64,000 nt of DNA from Chlorops oryzae (lineage: Eukaryota; Arthropoda; Insecta; Diptera; Chloropidae). The translations under genes and the position numbers were made by a program. The notes beneath the pieces are model-generated. The model had not been told where the DNA came from, made no database searches, and saw only the letters and a program-made list of their open reading frames with translations. The stretch spans positions 44,242,286 to 44,306,285 of the forward strand of contig CM035807.1 in the NCBI GenBank assembly GCA_020466095.1. The letters are read 5' to 3'. Position 1 is the stretch's first letter. Each line of letters opens with the position of its first letter. Below are positions 21,060-31,219 of the stretch, one piece after another.

Positions 21060-21783
21060 TTCTTTGCAATTAGAATTTGCAAGAGTTGGCTTTGAGCCCG
21101 CATCATCTCTTGCAGCATTGATTGCACAGTTGAAGTGAACTGCATCATGCAGTTAGTCAAATTCGAGATCATTGATTCCAAATTTGATATGGCACCTTGA
21201 GGGTGTACCGCTGTGTTCGACCTGACAGCGTCAGCGTACGAAATAGTCATAGGAGTACGACCAGGATGTGCTGCTGTCGCAAGAGATGCTTGAGCTTGGG
21301 TCGCAGTGTTAGATTTTACTGCGCTAGCATATAAACATGCTTTGGGAGGAAGAGCAGCTGATTCTGGTCCTTGCTGGCTCGGCAAGAAGTTCGGAACTTC
21401 TTGGTGAGTTTTCCGCTTGGGTTGGTCTTTTTTTTTATTGCCATGTAGATTGGGCATCCACGATAACTAGCTTTGTGGTTACCACCACAGTTGCTACATT
21501 TTCTTACATCAGGGTTGTCTTGATCAACTTGACAAGAGTTCGAAGAATGCCGATCTCCATATGTAGCGCACACGGGGTGCAATGGGCAACAGTTTTGCGT
21601 GTGACCAAATTCTTGGCAATTAGAGCATTGAACCGGTCCTTTCCGCTTATGAGGCTCTTCGACCGTAATTTTGCGGTGTAGCATAAATTGCAGATGGTAT
21701 ATTGGGTGGACCTCGTTCTTTTTTTTACTTTTTGGGAGTTAGCTGAAGGACCAAGCTCAATGCGATATACGGGTTGCGGAATT

Positions 21784-22091
21784 GCGGCGCTAGATTTTGC
21801 TTGGGCAGAGCGCGAGGCTGAGCTCTGAGCTGCTGTTTGAGCGCCAATTTAGGCTTCGTTGTGTCTGTTTTCTTCTCCTATGCTAGCTTTGGTGCTTGTT
21901 TGTGTGTTGCTAGATTACTCAACTGTTGGTAGTGTTGAGGTCAGGCTTGCAATGAGAGCCGGGACCGTTGATGTTGATGCTGTTGCTGTATGTTTAGGAA
22001 GAGCATAAGTAGAAGTTAGCGTACTTACTGCGGTGCAGGGAGCAAGAGAGTTTTTAGGCGGTAGGGGCAATGTATTTGCTGCTTCGTTCTG
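21784..22091. repeat. 308-bp direct repeat, internal (displaced) copy
   Basis: Matches 22684-22991 at a fixed offset of exactly 900 bp, with about a dozen mismatches. On the element's strand it is a copy of the ORF1 N-terminal coding region placed in the middle of ORF1. Confidence 0.92.
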
Positions 22092-22683
22092 TTTTTTTTT
22101 GTTTTTAATATTAAAAACAGTTTTCGTTGGAAAACCTGCAGCTTGCAGAGCGCCTTTGATCTCAGCTGGATCAACTGAGGGCGCGATGCCTTTTATTACT
22201 ACCACTAACCCTTTGCTTGCTTTAAGCTGGTAGGTATAGTAGCTTCTTTTGAGTGCATCAAAGTGATTCACCAGGGTACGATAGTGGGTTTCCGTATAAA
22301 TTTGTATATTAGTTTCTTTCATGTTACCCCTTTTAATGGAAACAACGTGAAAGTTGCTTCTGCCAATGGAACGAGCAATAGTTGCTACTAGAGCGTTTGA
22401 ACATTCCTCACGCAAGTAGATTGGGGGAGGCTTAATATTTTTGGCGGGGTAAGAGTTAGATGGTTCTTGATCATCGCTGCTAGCGAGGAGCGCAAACCTA
22501 TTTTGGCTTGGGCTAGGAGAAATATTTGTTGTTGTGTTCGGTTTTCGTTGATTTTGAGCCTTCGGGTCTTGCATTTTTTGTGGGCTCAGTTTTCGCTTTA
22601 TGTTCACGTAGCGATCCATGGCTGTCTGCACTGCAGATCCTTTTTGTTTTTCGTGGACGCAAACGTTTTGCGCAATAGCGGCA

Positions 22684-22991
22684 GCGGCGCTAGAATTTGC
22701 TTGGGCAGAGCGCGAAGCTGAGCTCTGAGCTGCTGTTTGAGCGCCAATTTAGGCTTCGTTGTGTCTGTTTTCTTCTCCTATGCTAGCTTTGGTGCTTGTT
22801 TGTGTGTTGCTAGATTGCTCATCTGTTGGTAGTGTTGAGGTCAGGCTTGCAATAAGAGCCGAGATCGTTGATGTTGATGCTGTTGCTGTATATTAAGGAA
22901 GAGCGTAAATAGAAGTTAGCGTACTTACTGCGGTGCAGGGAGCAAGAGAGTTTTTAGGCGGTAGGGGCAATGTATTTGCTGCTTCGTTCTG
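22684..22991. repeat. 308-bp direct repeat, original copy at the ORF1 start
   Basis: Located about 17 codons after the ORF1 ATG at 23042. Its flanks read continuously into the ORF1 leader on one side and into the ORF1 middle on the other, so this is the source copy. Confidence 0.88.
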
Positions 22992-23110
22992 CTGCGATGT
23001 GCGGGGGAGCTTGCCTAGAGGCACCGAGTGAAGGCTCGTCATGACATTTTGTTGTTGGATACCATCCGAAACGCTGTGCGAGCGACGTCGACCGCACGGC
23101 GGAGAGCGTT

Positions 23111-24199
23111 GGACACTTATTTTCGTAGCTTTAGTTTTTCTTAGTTTTTATTTTATTTTTTTTTGCACAAAACTTTGTTTTGTTTGTATATATGAATATA
23201 TAATATATTTATATATATAATTATATTTTTTTAAGAGTCACTGCCTCACTGTCTTAGATCATTAATATATATATACACTGTTTTATATATATTAATAAAC
23301 TTATATTGTTTATATTATTTAATTTTTTCCCCCTGTTTTTTTCTTTCTCTTTCTCTTTTAAGAGACTTGCAGTCGAATTTCAAACGCGTACGACAGGTGC
23401 GTTAGCTTGAGATGGAATGACTTAGTAATTAAGTAGCGTTTTTCTAAACTATTTTAAAATTTCTTCAACCTACTTTGGCAGCTCTAGTCAAGTGAAGAAG
23501 CAAAAATGTAGCGCTCGATCAATTAAATTTAAATTTAAATTAAGTAAAGTATAGAGAAAGTGAAGCCATAGTAAAGTTTAGGCAAAAGCCTAAAGGGGAG
23601 CCAGCGATAAGGTTTCGTCCCGAATTCGGTGTCGCACCATTCAATTTGTGGGTTTTGCGGCACTGTAAATAAAGATAAGTATCGTGACAAACATACATAC
23701 GTACGTGTTTTGATTTTACATCATAATCCAATTTTAGACACACACTAGACATATACAACTAGTCTCTGCAGCTGTTTACAGCTGTAAGCTGCTCAAAGAA
23801 AAAGTGATGGCAATTGATAGATCACTTCCACCAAGCAATAGCCTAAACATGAACCGTAAGTATGGATAACGAAACCGAGTTCAGCAATTTTTCGCTAAGA
23901 GAGTTACACCAGATGATCTCAAACTGGACCATTCCACCAGTTTACAGTCAGGTACAAGTCAATTTTCAACATAACAAGCCAATTCGAGAGGCGACGATCG
24001 CACTCCGTTAGTGGAATAAATTTCTCTAAAATTAAATAAAATAGCTCAAACAGCACTTCCAATAGTATTGAATCGGTTTTACCCGCACCCACTGTTCCTA
24101 GTGTCAAAACTAAAAAAATTTACCCAAACAATATATAATTGTTGATTCGGATAACAACCAAAATAAAATGACTATAAAAGAAAACGAACAGCAGACTGT
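23111..24199. other. AT-rich spacer, no recognised gene
   Basis: Contains TATATA-rich low-complexity sequence (23185-23300), a CTTTCTCTTTCTC tract near 23345, and TTTAAATTTAAATTTAAA near 23525. Part of 23111-23400 may be the 5' UTR of the minus-strand Jockey, and 23820-24199 may be 5' sequence of the plus-strand Jockey. Confidence 0.45.
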
Positions 24200-24210
24200 T
24201 CTGATCAGTA

Positions 24211-25610
24211 TGCATCGATATGTTAATATAACTACCAGAAAAAGAAGGCCTGCCGGAAAAAATTACACTAGAAACGGAAAGTCTTACTTCTCCAAAAACA
24301 TTAACGGGTAATCATTTTGCCGTTCTAGCTGAACGAAAATTCAGAAACAGCGAGATAAAAAAAAAAAATTTTAACCGCCGCCAATCTACTTGCGCGGCGG
24401 AGCTCTAGTTCACTTGTTACCAATTTAGCTAGTTTGTTATGAAATAACAACTTTCATGTTGTTCCCCTTAAAAAAGGGTAACATACATGAAACAAAAATC
24501 GAAACTCATACCGAGTACAATTTTCGGAGGGTTGTAAAAGAGTTTGAAGCGACTAATAACAATTTGTATACATACCAGCTTAAGAGTAGCAAACGTATTA
24601 CAGTGCTGATCAAAGGTATTGAAGCAGACGCCGACATAAATGTAATAAAGTATGCGCTGGGAGAATAGGGCTTCCACGCTAGATGGGTTATTAATACAAT
24701 TAATATATTAAAAGTTCCACAGCCTATGTTCAAAGTTGATCTGTTGCCTGACAACTTAAAGCTTAAAAAGAATGAAGTCCATCCTATATATAATTTACAA
24801 TACTTATTGCATCGCAAAATATCGGTCGAAGAGCCACATAAAAGAAATGGTCCTATTCAATGTACCAATTGTCAAGAGTTTGGACATACAAAATCTTATT
24901 GCACATTGCGCACCGTGTGTGTAATATGTGGCGAGCTTCATCATAGCTCAGTCTTTAATAAAAAAACGATTGATGATCGCAAATTACTAAAATGCAGTAA
25001 CTGTGAAGGAAATCATTCCGAAAATTACAGAGGCTATCTAGCTTATCAAGATCTGAAAAAGCGAATCAATATTTAGAAAGAATCAGCTTGTTATCCTACA
25101 AAAAATATTACTGTTTCAATACCATTATTTTCCCACAACCTTAACCCTGGATGGTTATTCTTCGTCGAATCGACGAAGCACTTTAATTTTTTTCTCGCAT
25201 AAGGAGAGAAAACAGTGCTCTTAATATCTTATTTTTTCAGAGAATAAATTTTTTTTTTTAATTTTTGATTTTGCTTTTCTAATTGTCAATAAATAACTTC
25301 ACTAAAATCGGCTTTTGCATATTTTTGGCTCAAAAGGTTTTTGCCTCGCAAGGTTCTGAAAATTATGTTCGTCAATTCGACGAAGAAAAGCAAAACCGTG
25401 CTACAAATAAGTATAACCATCCAGGATTAATTTGAATCCTGTCACTCCAGGATCTCCCTTCTTATGCAAATGCAATTAAACCCGCGCCCCTATTAATTTT
25501 CTTACTAACAACAATAGCAGTCTTGAGATAATGATATGCACGCTAACTCAAAGTCTGTCCCAATTAAAACAAATAATTCAAAGCTCACTCGATAAAATTG
25601 TGCAAATTTA
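24211..25610 (+). pseudogene. Jockey copy 2 ORF1
   Basis: Starts with an ATG at 24211 and a Met-x-Arg-Tyr-Val-Asn-Ile motif like that of copy 1 (near 22616 on the minus strand). The PRE_C2HC-like domain spans 24456-24760, with Tyr-Thr-Tyr-Gln-Leu-Lys-Ser-Ser-Lys and Pro-Gln-Pro-Met-Phe. Zinc knuckles follow at 24850-25060: Cys-Thr-Asn-Cys-Gln-Glu-Phe-Gly-His, Cys-x-x-Cys-Gly and Cys-Ser-Asn-Cys-Glu-Gly-Asn-His. Here the two domain halves are adjacent, unlike copy 1. Stops occur near 24668 and 25074, and the MITE at 25145 cuts the Pro-rich tail. Confidence 0.75.
25145..25426. mobile_element. 282-bp MITE with TTAA target duplication (piggyBac-like)
   Basis: Flanked by TTAA at 25141-25144 and 25427-25430. 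Ends are CCCTGGATGGTTATTCTT and the inverse of TCCTGGATGGTTATACTT (16 of 18 match). Just inside each end lies a near-perfect palindrome: CTTCGTCGAATCGACGAAG at 25160-25178 and TTCGTCAATTCGACGAA at 25368-25384. It has no coding capacity. The TTAA target and CC-rich ends suggest mobilisation by a piggyBac-type transposase. Confidence 0.85.
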
Positions 25611-26874
25611 AACACAATTTATGACAGCACTTTTGTCAAAAATATGAGTGTCTGAAAAATTTTTGCCTCGAATTCGAACGTGCTAACCAAGCATAATCAG
25701 GAAATTCAATATTTTCTTAATCAAGAAGAAGTTGACGCTTTCTGAAACTCATTTAACAATTAAGAATTTCTTTTCAATCCCTGGTTTTATCTTCTATCAA
25801 CCAACCACCCAGACGGCAAGGCGCATGGAGGCACTGGTATACTTATTCATCGAAGAATCCAGCATTTTACTTTAGATTATTATAGTTATGATTCAGGCAA
25901 CAACAGTTTACATAATAATAAGAGGTAAAAATCTCGTTTTATCGGCGATTTATTGCCCACCTCGATTTAGTGTAACGAAAATAATTTTCGTGGACTACTT
26001 TCAGACATTAAGTGAAAAGTTTCAACCAGCAGGAGACTATTATGCAAAGTATATTTTCTGGGGCTCCCGAAAATTCAATCCTAAGGCTCAACAACTATAC
26101 CAGAAACCTTATAACGAAAATAACTCTCTTGACTTTGTATTGCCGAGGCAGCCAACTTACTGGCAAACAGGTCTTCAAAAAATTCCTGACCTCTTATATT
26201 TCGGAATCTCTAAGGGTGCAAGAGAACTTATTTCAGCAAAAGCGACAACTGTCTTCTCTTTGGATCATTCGCCTGTTGTATTCTTTTCACACAAGTTTCC
26301 AAAAGAAGTTGAAGGTTCCCTCAGCTTAACAAATCCAAGGACTAACTGGCTTAGGTACAAAAAGTATATTAGTTCGTACATTCATACAAATTACAAAATT
26401 GAATGCAATGAGCATATTGATGATGCCCTAATTGTTTTTGATTCCATTCTAGAATCAGCAGCGGAAAATTAGATAAGAAACTCTAAAAAAGAATAAGGAA
26501 AACACTGACCAATATAGAAATTGAAAATCTCGTCAAATATAGGATAAAAGAGGCTGAAACAAAAACTTAGACTAACATAGCTCTAGCTAGGGATAAGAAA
26601 ACTGAAATAAGCCACTTTATCCAGAAATTTACGCTCAGAGGCGTGAATAGAGAGTCCTTGTGGTAAGCAAGCCGGGGTTTTAAGACTCCTGTATATAGTG
26701 AGTCACATATCCGTAGACCTAATAGTGGTTGGGCGCGCTCCGACGAAAAGAAAGCAACGGTTTTTTCACTGTACCTCAGTAAGGTTTTTCAACCAAATCC
26801 GATCACTACTGAACACAATCCCCCAATTCAACTGAAAACACCACAGAATTTAGACCAACTGAAGTAACTAGTTC

Positions 26875-26902
26875 AAAAAAAAAAAAAAAAAAAAAAAAAA
26901 AA
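26875..26902 (+). repeat. 28-A homopolymer
   Basis: Uninterrupted run of A inside the Jockey copy 2 ORF2. Sequence on both sides belongs to the same ORF, so it is an expanded A-rich site rather than a retroposon tail. Confidence 0.8.
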
Positions 26903-27197
26903 TGAATTAGGCTATAAAAAACAAAACCCCAGGGCATGATCTAATTACTTCAAAATTGTTACAAAAAGCTACCTTCCGTTGCAGTTTCATGTTTAAGTCT
27001 AATTTAATTCTATTATAAAGTATATATACTTTCCAAAAGATTGGAAACAGTCGGCCATTAAAATGGTGTCTCAGCCAGGAAAAGATCCTACCCAACCTTC
27101 CTCTTATAGACCTATTAGCCTCTACCCTTGCCTCTCAAAGTTATTCGAACATATATTGATATCCAAATTAACACAATTTCTTCAAGAAAAACATATT

Positions 27198-27367
27198 AGG
27201 GGTATTCACAAAGGCGTCGGAAAATAGGAAAGTCGAAAATTCGGAAAATTTGAACGACTTAAAAAGTTGCGCAAGATACAAAAATTGTTTTAAAAAATTT
27301 TAAGAAGTCGCAATTTTCCGATTTTCCGACTTTCATACAATTTTAACACGCCTCTGTGAATACCCCT
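27198..27367. mobile_element. 170-bp MITE in Jockey RT
   Basis: Ends AGGGGTATTCACAAAGGCGT (27198-27217) and ACGCCTCTGTGAATACCCCT (27348-27367) are inverse with one mismatch in 20. The interior is also self-complementary (CGGAAAAT / ATTTTCCG runs). Flanking ATT (27195-27197 and 27368-27370) is a likely 3-bp target duplication; TA is an alternative if the ends are GGGG/CCCC. Removing it restores the RT frame before His-Gln-Phe-Gly-Phe-Arg. Confidence 0.85.
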
Positions 27368-27831
27368 ATTGTTCCCTCCCATCAATTTGGATTCAGAAAA
27401 CAACACGGCCCTATTGAGCAAGTTAATCGTATTACGAATGGAATTCGACTTGCATATGAACATCCCGAATACTGCTCAGCACTATTCCTAGACATCCAGC
27501 AAGCTTTCGATAAAGTTTGTCATGAAGGATTGTTATATAATATCAGAAGATTACTTCCTGTAAATGTTCACGCGATATTTGAGTCATACCTAGAACATAG
27601 AACCGTCCAAGTAAAACATAATTCGTTCACAGCAAAAATTTTTGAAATTAATGCAGAAGTCCCTCAAGGGAGTGTTGTTAGGCCTTTTCCGCAACTTCTA
27701 AGCTCCAAAACCACCTCATCAAAATCCCAGACTGGCTATCTAAATAGCAAAATCAAATAAGTGAGCTTAAATGTTGTCACATCAAGTTCACGCTCAACAG
27801 AAAAGTTTCTCCGGATATTTTTCAGAACAAC

Positions 27832-28125
27832 TGTAACGACCTATCCTCCCGGGGTAGCGCTCAGTCGTGTCCAGGGGTCGTAGAAGAAATTTTAAATTCA
27901 ACGTAGTTTATCTAGGATCAATAATATTTCAATATAATTCAATATAATTCCGTATAATTCAGCGCTGTTGTTCTGCGTTGCGCCGTTCGATTGCATCCGT
28001 TTCTGTGAGTTGTTGTTGCGCATGCCTGCTTTCGTTATTCTTGTGATAATTTTTGTCATTTATGGACGTTGTTTTCTTGGAATTGTTGTTTGTGCATAGT
28101 TTGTGACGATATTGTGGTCGTCACA
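27832..28125. repeat. 294-bp solo LTR in Jockey copy 2
   Basis: Starts TGTAACGACC and ends GGTCGTCACA, a 10-bp inverse pair with one mismatch, with TG...CA termini. Flanked by CAAC at 27828-27831 and 28126-28129. LINE coding resumes on both sides. No internal coding sequence, so it is either a solo LTR left by recombination or an LTR-like fragment. Confidence 0.75.
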
Positions 28126-28418
28126 CAACATACGCATTCCTCAATGTAAAGAAGTTACCTCGGAATTCATTTAGACAAAAGATTGACATGGCACAAGTAT
28201 ATCGAGGCCAAGAGAACGCAAATGAAACTCAAAGATAATAGCTTGCACTGGCTAATAAATAACAGTGATCGACATTTTTGGCAAAATTTTTTTCGCGACA
28301 GCTTTTCTGAAAAACAAGAAGTATTTGAAATAATTAATCAGTGGAAATATGCTCTATCAAAGAGCTTTTCGGAAAGCAAAGTTTATCGAATTTGGCCAAA
28401 TTTGAGGCCACAAATTAA

Positions 28419-29171
28419 GTTCAAACTTGAAAAATCGTATTTTTCTATAAAAAATGTAAAAATTTGTTTCTTTCAATGGGCTTTTCTTGATCAATATTTT
28501 CGTTGTATTTAAAATGTTCTTTTAAGATAAAGGAGTAATAAATTATGTGCAAGTATTTCTAAAAATGAAAGTTTTTATTTAAATATTCGCTGAGAAATTA
28601 ACCATTTTATAAAAGCGTTGTATTTTTAACACATTTGCAACATTTTTTTTTAATCACTTGTTTGTGCTCAAAGGCGACACGATTTTTTATTGTTCTAATA
28701 AGAGTCCCTTTTGAATCAATAAAGATAGTCATTTGAAAACAAGCCAAAAAGAAATACATAAGCTGAACATGCCGCGAAAGTGGCTCAGTCCTCACTCCAA
28801 GTGCTTATTGGCGTGTGCATCGAGGGCTGCATTTAGACATGTCTGCCTCTGTATCTGCCTGTCTGTATAAAGTGCTCTTATCGGAGGAGGTGTATTGTCA
28901 AGTTCAACTTATTTCACTACCATTATATTTTCAAAAAAATATGTCGCACAGAGTTTTTAAATTCAATGTTTTCATAAAATGATTAATTTCTCAGCGAATA
29001 TTTAAAGACAAACTGAAATTTTTAGAAAAATTTGCACATAATTTTTTACTCGTTTATGCTAATAGGAATGTATTAAATACAACGCAAATATTGATCAAGA
29101 TAAGTCCATTGAAAGTAAAAAATTTGTAAAGTTTTTAGAAAGAAAAAAAATACGATTTTTCAGGTTTGAAC
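28419..29171. repeat. Foldback repeat with ~240-bp inverted arms
   Basis: The left arm (28419 to about 28660) starts GTTCAAACTTGAAAAATCGT and the right arm (about 28930 to 29171) ends ACGATTTTTCAGGTTTGAAC. They are inverse over their length, strongest across 28419-28612 and 28972-29171. Spacer about 270 bp. No clear target duplication and no coding sequence, so it may be a foldback element or two inverted copies of one repeat. Confidence 0.75.
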
Positions 29172-30079
29172 ATCATTTTATCAATAATTCTGCGATTAAG
29201 GTCACTATTTTGGTGTAGTTTTAAAGCTTAATGTAATAACAATGAATTAACATTTAGACATTTTTAAAAATTTTTTGAGCAAAGCGGCGTGTATCCACAA
29301 AAGCCGATTAATGCGTTAATGGCTCCATTTTTTTAACTACACGGAATGGAGATATAGGTTTTGTTGTTTTACAATGCGGGTTGACAGTAGAGTTCGAACC
29401 ATCGCACAAAGGGGTCAAATCGGTAATTTCACGGATTAATTAGAAAAAAAATTGCTAATATCGCAAAAACCAAATAAACTCGCTTGAACTATATAAAATT
29501 TTACATCACTAGACAAAAGAAGAATGTCAAAAATTAAACGTTTATTTTTGTATTGGCACTTTGAAGTTGAAAGTTTCAACAAAAACTAGTGAAAAAAGGC
29601 AGAAAAAAGTTAAAGTCATTAGTGATAATATTGCTTCTAGAACAAACTGTTTCGAAAAATTTATAATTCTTGTTATGGAATCGTCAAGTTCAGGTAGTTG
29701 TACAAATATTTTGCTAAGATTTGTGATTGAAATTATTTGTGGAAGTGCATGCGTTTTAATGTTTACATTGGAAATGGAAAAAAAACGTAGTTTTCTCAGT
29801 TAAAGTAGACAAAAAGTTAAAAGTTGAGATCAGTTGAGCTGAGATTTAAAATTTATTTAAGATGTTAAACAATTAAGTATTATTTTGTAAATTTTCAGGC
29901 TTCGCATCTCTTCGCCTTAAAAGTTACATGTACTTTAATAACAGTCCCTCGCGTGCAATTCGCCAAATAAAAGTTTTCCATGATTGCGTTTAATTTGGTT
30001 GACGTTGTTTTTGTTGTTGTTGCAATTGTTTTTTGTATTGTGTTTCTTGTGTTTTTCGTTCTTATGTTGTCTTCTTTTA
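29172..30079. other. No recognised gene
   Basis: AT-rich. Open frames such as 29561-29803 lack motifs. Confidence 0.4.
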
Positions 30080-30194
30080 TGGGCTCTACGCAGATATGCA
30101 GGAAGTAGCAGAAGTAACTAAAAGTACTTCTTTGTTTTTTTTTTCATGTGTTTAATATAGGAATTTAACTTTCTGCACATCTACGTAGAGCCCA
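30080..30194. mobile_element. 115-bp MITE with TTA target duplication
   Basis: Ends TGGGCTCTACGCAGATATGC and its inverse form GCACATCTACGTAGAGCCCA (4 mismatches over about 26 bp). Flanked by TTA at 30077-30079 and 30195-30197, as in PIF/Harbinger-mobilised MITEs. The centre has an AGAAGTA / TACTTCT hairpin. Confidence 0.75.
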
Positions 30195-30429
30195 TTAAAT
30201 AACTTTTTATTTTCAATGCATTTAATTTAAAATTTGCAGGAATAAACTCAAATACTATATTATTTCGTCGAAGAAGCTTGTACGATATTTTGAAAAAATC
30301 CGGCTGTAAAACGATTGATGAAAAACTCTTTAATTAAAAACAGAAATAAAAAAACGCACCGGTTATTCGGAAGGCAGTGCTGAAGCTTTCAGTAATCCTT
30401 TTAAAAATTTCGTTTTTGAGTTTAAGACT

Positions 30430-31060
30430 AGATGAAATAAGGCCCATGGAAGGGAAGACCGATTTCTCACGGACCAAAATAAGAATTGGCTAGAATCTTC
30501 TACTGGATTTCCGCGTGGAAAGGCAGCAAAACGAGGTCGAAAAGAAATTTCTTTCAGTGACTCTAGCGATTCTTCTAAATTAAAAACAAAACTAAATTTT
30601 TAAGGAAAACCACAGACTTACCTGGTTTACTTCATTCTACACAAGTCAAGTTAAGAACGAGTGGACGCGTAGAAGAATCGAAAGCGTTACATAGTCTCAC
30701 AAAGCTGTCACCATCAAAAGTCAAGACGTTTAATAAAAGCTTGAAGAAAACAGTAGTCAGTGAGGAAATGCCAAACATTAAGGCACTGTTAAATTATATC
30801 CATGGTACAACACGCCCCCCACTTTGCATAAGTACTTTATACTTTTGCCTATTGGTTTACTGTCAGAAGAAGCCCGAAATAAGGACTTTAAAATATATTG
30901 AGAATTTCACTCAAGAAAGTGCAGCCGCGAAAAATCTAATCAGGATATTTTTAACTCTCTTTTGTTAAGCTCTGACCCACTCGTTTCAAGCATGCGAAAT
31001 TTACCAGAAAAGAAGATTTGTAGACTGCCACAGAAGGCTATTAACTTAATTTTCTTTGAT
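30430..31060 (+). pseudogene. Unidentified decayed coding remnant
   Basis: Frames at 30450-30600 give Gly-Lys-Ala-Ala-Lys-Arg-Gly-Arg-Lys followed by Phe-Ser-Asp-Ser-Ser-Asp, and 30741-30968 gives a 75-codon stretch with a hydrophobic Cys-rich centre. A following frame (30960-31060) reads Leu-x-Asn-Leu-Pro-Glu-Lys-Lys. The Gly-Arg-Lys-x-Phe-x-Asp-Ser-Ser pattern resembles repeat-borne insect ORFs of unknown function. Stops are frequent. No function is assigned. Confidence 0.25.
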
Positions 31061-31061
31061 G

Positions 31062-31213
31062 ATTGTGCTGATAGCAGGGATGACAATGGTGATGATACTG
31101 ATGCTGATGATACTGATGAGGAAGATGATGATACAAATGATGATGATGATACTGATGATGATGATGATGATACTGATAGCGATGGTTTTCATGACGATGT
31201 TGATGATGAATAT
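31062..31213 (+). repeat. (GAT)n-type imperfect trinucleotide repeat
   Basis: Dense GAT/GAC triplets, with a 15-bp higher-order pattern GATGATGATACTGAT. The plus strand gives an Asp-rich open frame ending at 31219; the minus strand gives His-, Ile- or Tyr-rich frames. Confidence 0.85.
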
Positions 31214-31219
31214 GTTTAA

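Larger units (their letters stand above)
21056..23042 (-). pseudogene. Jockey ORF1 (Gag-like), interrupted by a self-derived 308-bp insert
   Basis: ATG at 23040-23042. The N-terminus is Ala/Ser/Thr-rich. The middle (22092-22631) holds the PRE_C2HC-like domain with Tyr-Arg-Thr-Leu-Val and Tyr-Tyr-Thr-Tyr-Gln-Leu-Lys-x-x-Lys blocks. The C-terminal part (21316-21720) has zinc knuckles: Cys-x-x-Cys-x-x-x-Gly-His, then Cys-Ser-Asn-Cys-Gly-Gly-Asn-His. The frame is cut by the displaced repeat at 21784-22091, which falls exactly between the two halves of the domain. A Pro/Ser/Thr-rich tail leads to the stop at 21056. ORF1 protein coats the LINE RNA and, in this clade, directs nuclear localisation. 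Confidence 0.8.
18250..23110 (-). mobile_element. Jockey-clade LINE, nearly full length (copy 1)
   Basis: Minus-strand element with 5' UTR (about 23043-23110 or further), ORF1 (23042 to 21056) and ORF2 (21059 to about 18266), ending in an AATAAA-containing A/T-rich tail near 18250. ORF1 has the Jockey PRE_C2HC-like domain plus zinc knuckles, and ORF2 has endonuclease plus RT without RNase H. ORF1 stop and ORF2 start overlap as ATGA (21056-21059), a known Jockey arrangement for termination-reinitiation. Several stops and frameshifts make it inactive. Confidence 0.85.
24200..28262 (+). mobile_element. Jockey-clade LINE (copy 2), hosting three insertions
   Basis: Plus-strand relative of the element at 18250-23110. 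ORF1 (about 24211-25600), endonuclease (25640-26300) and RT (26880-28262) are all decayed. It is interrupted by a TTAA-flanked MITE (25145-25426), a 170-bp MITE (27198-27367) and a solo LTR (27832-28125); removing each restores colinearity with Jockey proteins. The RT catalytic region is deleted between about 27700 and 27760. Confidence 0.8.
25640..28262 (+). pseudogene. Jockey copy 2 ORF2 (endonuclease, RT)
   Basis: Endonuclease blocks in shifting frames at 25790-26290: Asn-His-Pro-Asp-Gly-Lys-Ala-x-Gly-Gly-Thr-Gly, Ala-Ile-Tyr-Cys-Pro-Pro-Arg-Phe-Ser-Val, Ala-Gly-Asp-Tyr. RT blocks: Lys-Thr-Pro-Gly-His-Asp-Leu-Ile near 26925, Ser-Tyr-Arg-Pro-Ile-Ser-Leu near 27100, His-Gln-Phe-Gly-Phe-Arg near 27380, Phe-Leu-Asp-Ile-Gln-Gln-Ala-Phe-Asp-Lys-Val near 27490, and Val-Pro-Gln-Gly-Ser-Val near 27660. 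The catalytic Asp-Asp region is lost. After the solo LTR the frame resumes with Leu-Asp-Lys-Arg-Leu-Thr-Trp. Confidence 0.75.

Noticed and set aside
26875..26902. Poly(A) tail marking a nested retroposon in Jockey copy 2
   Set aside because: The same Jockey ORF continues on both sides, so it is an expanded A run.
28183..28512. A 109-codon plus-strand ORF as a gene
   Set aside because: Its first 25 codons are Jockey RT tail; the rest runs into the foldback repeat without motifs.
29370..29410. tRNA-like B box (GGTTCGAAC on the minus strand) as part of a SINE or tRNA
   Set aside because: No A box at the right distance and no cloverleaf could be drawn.
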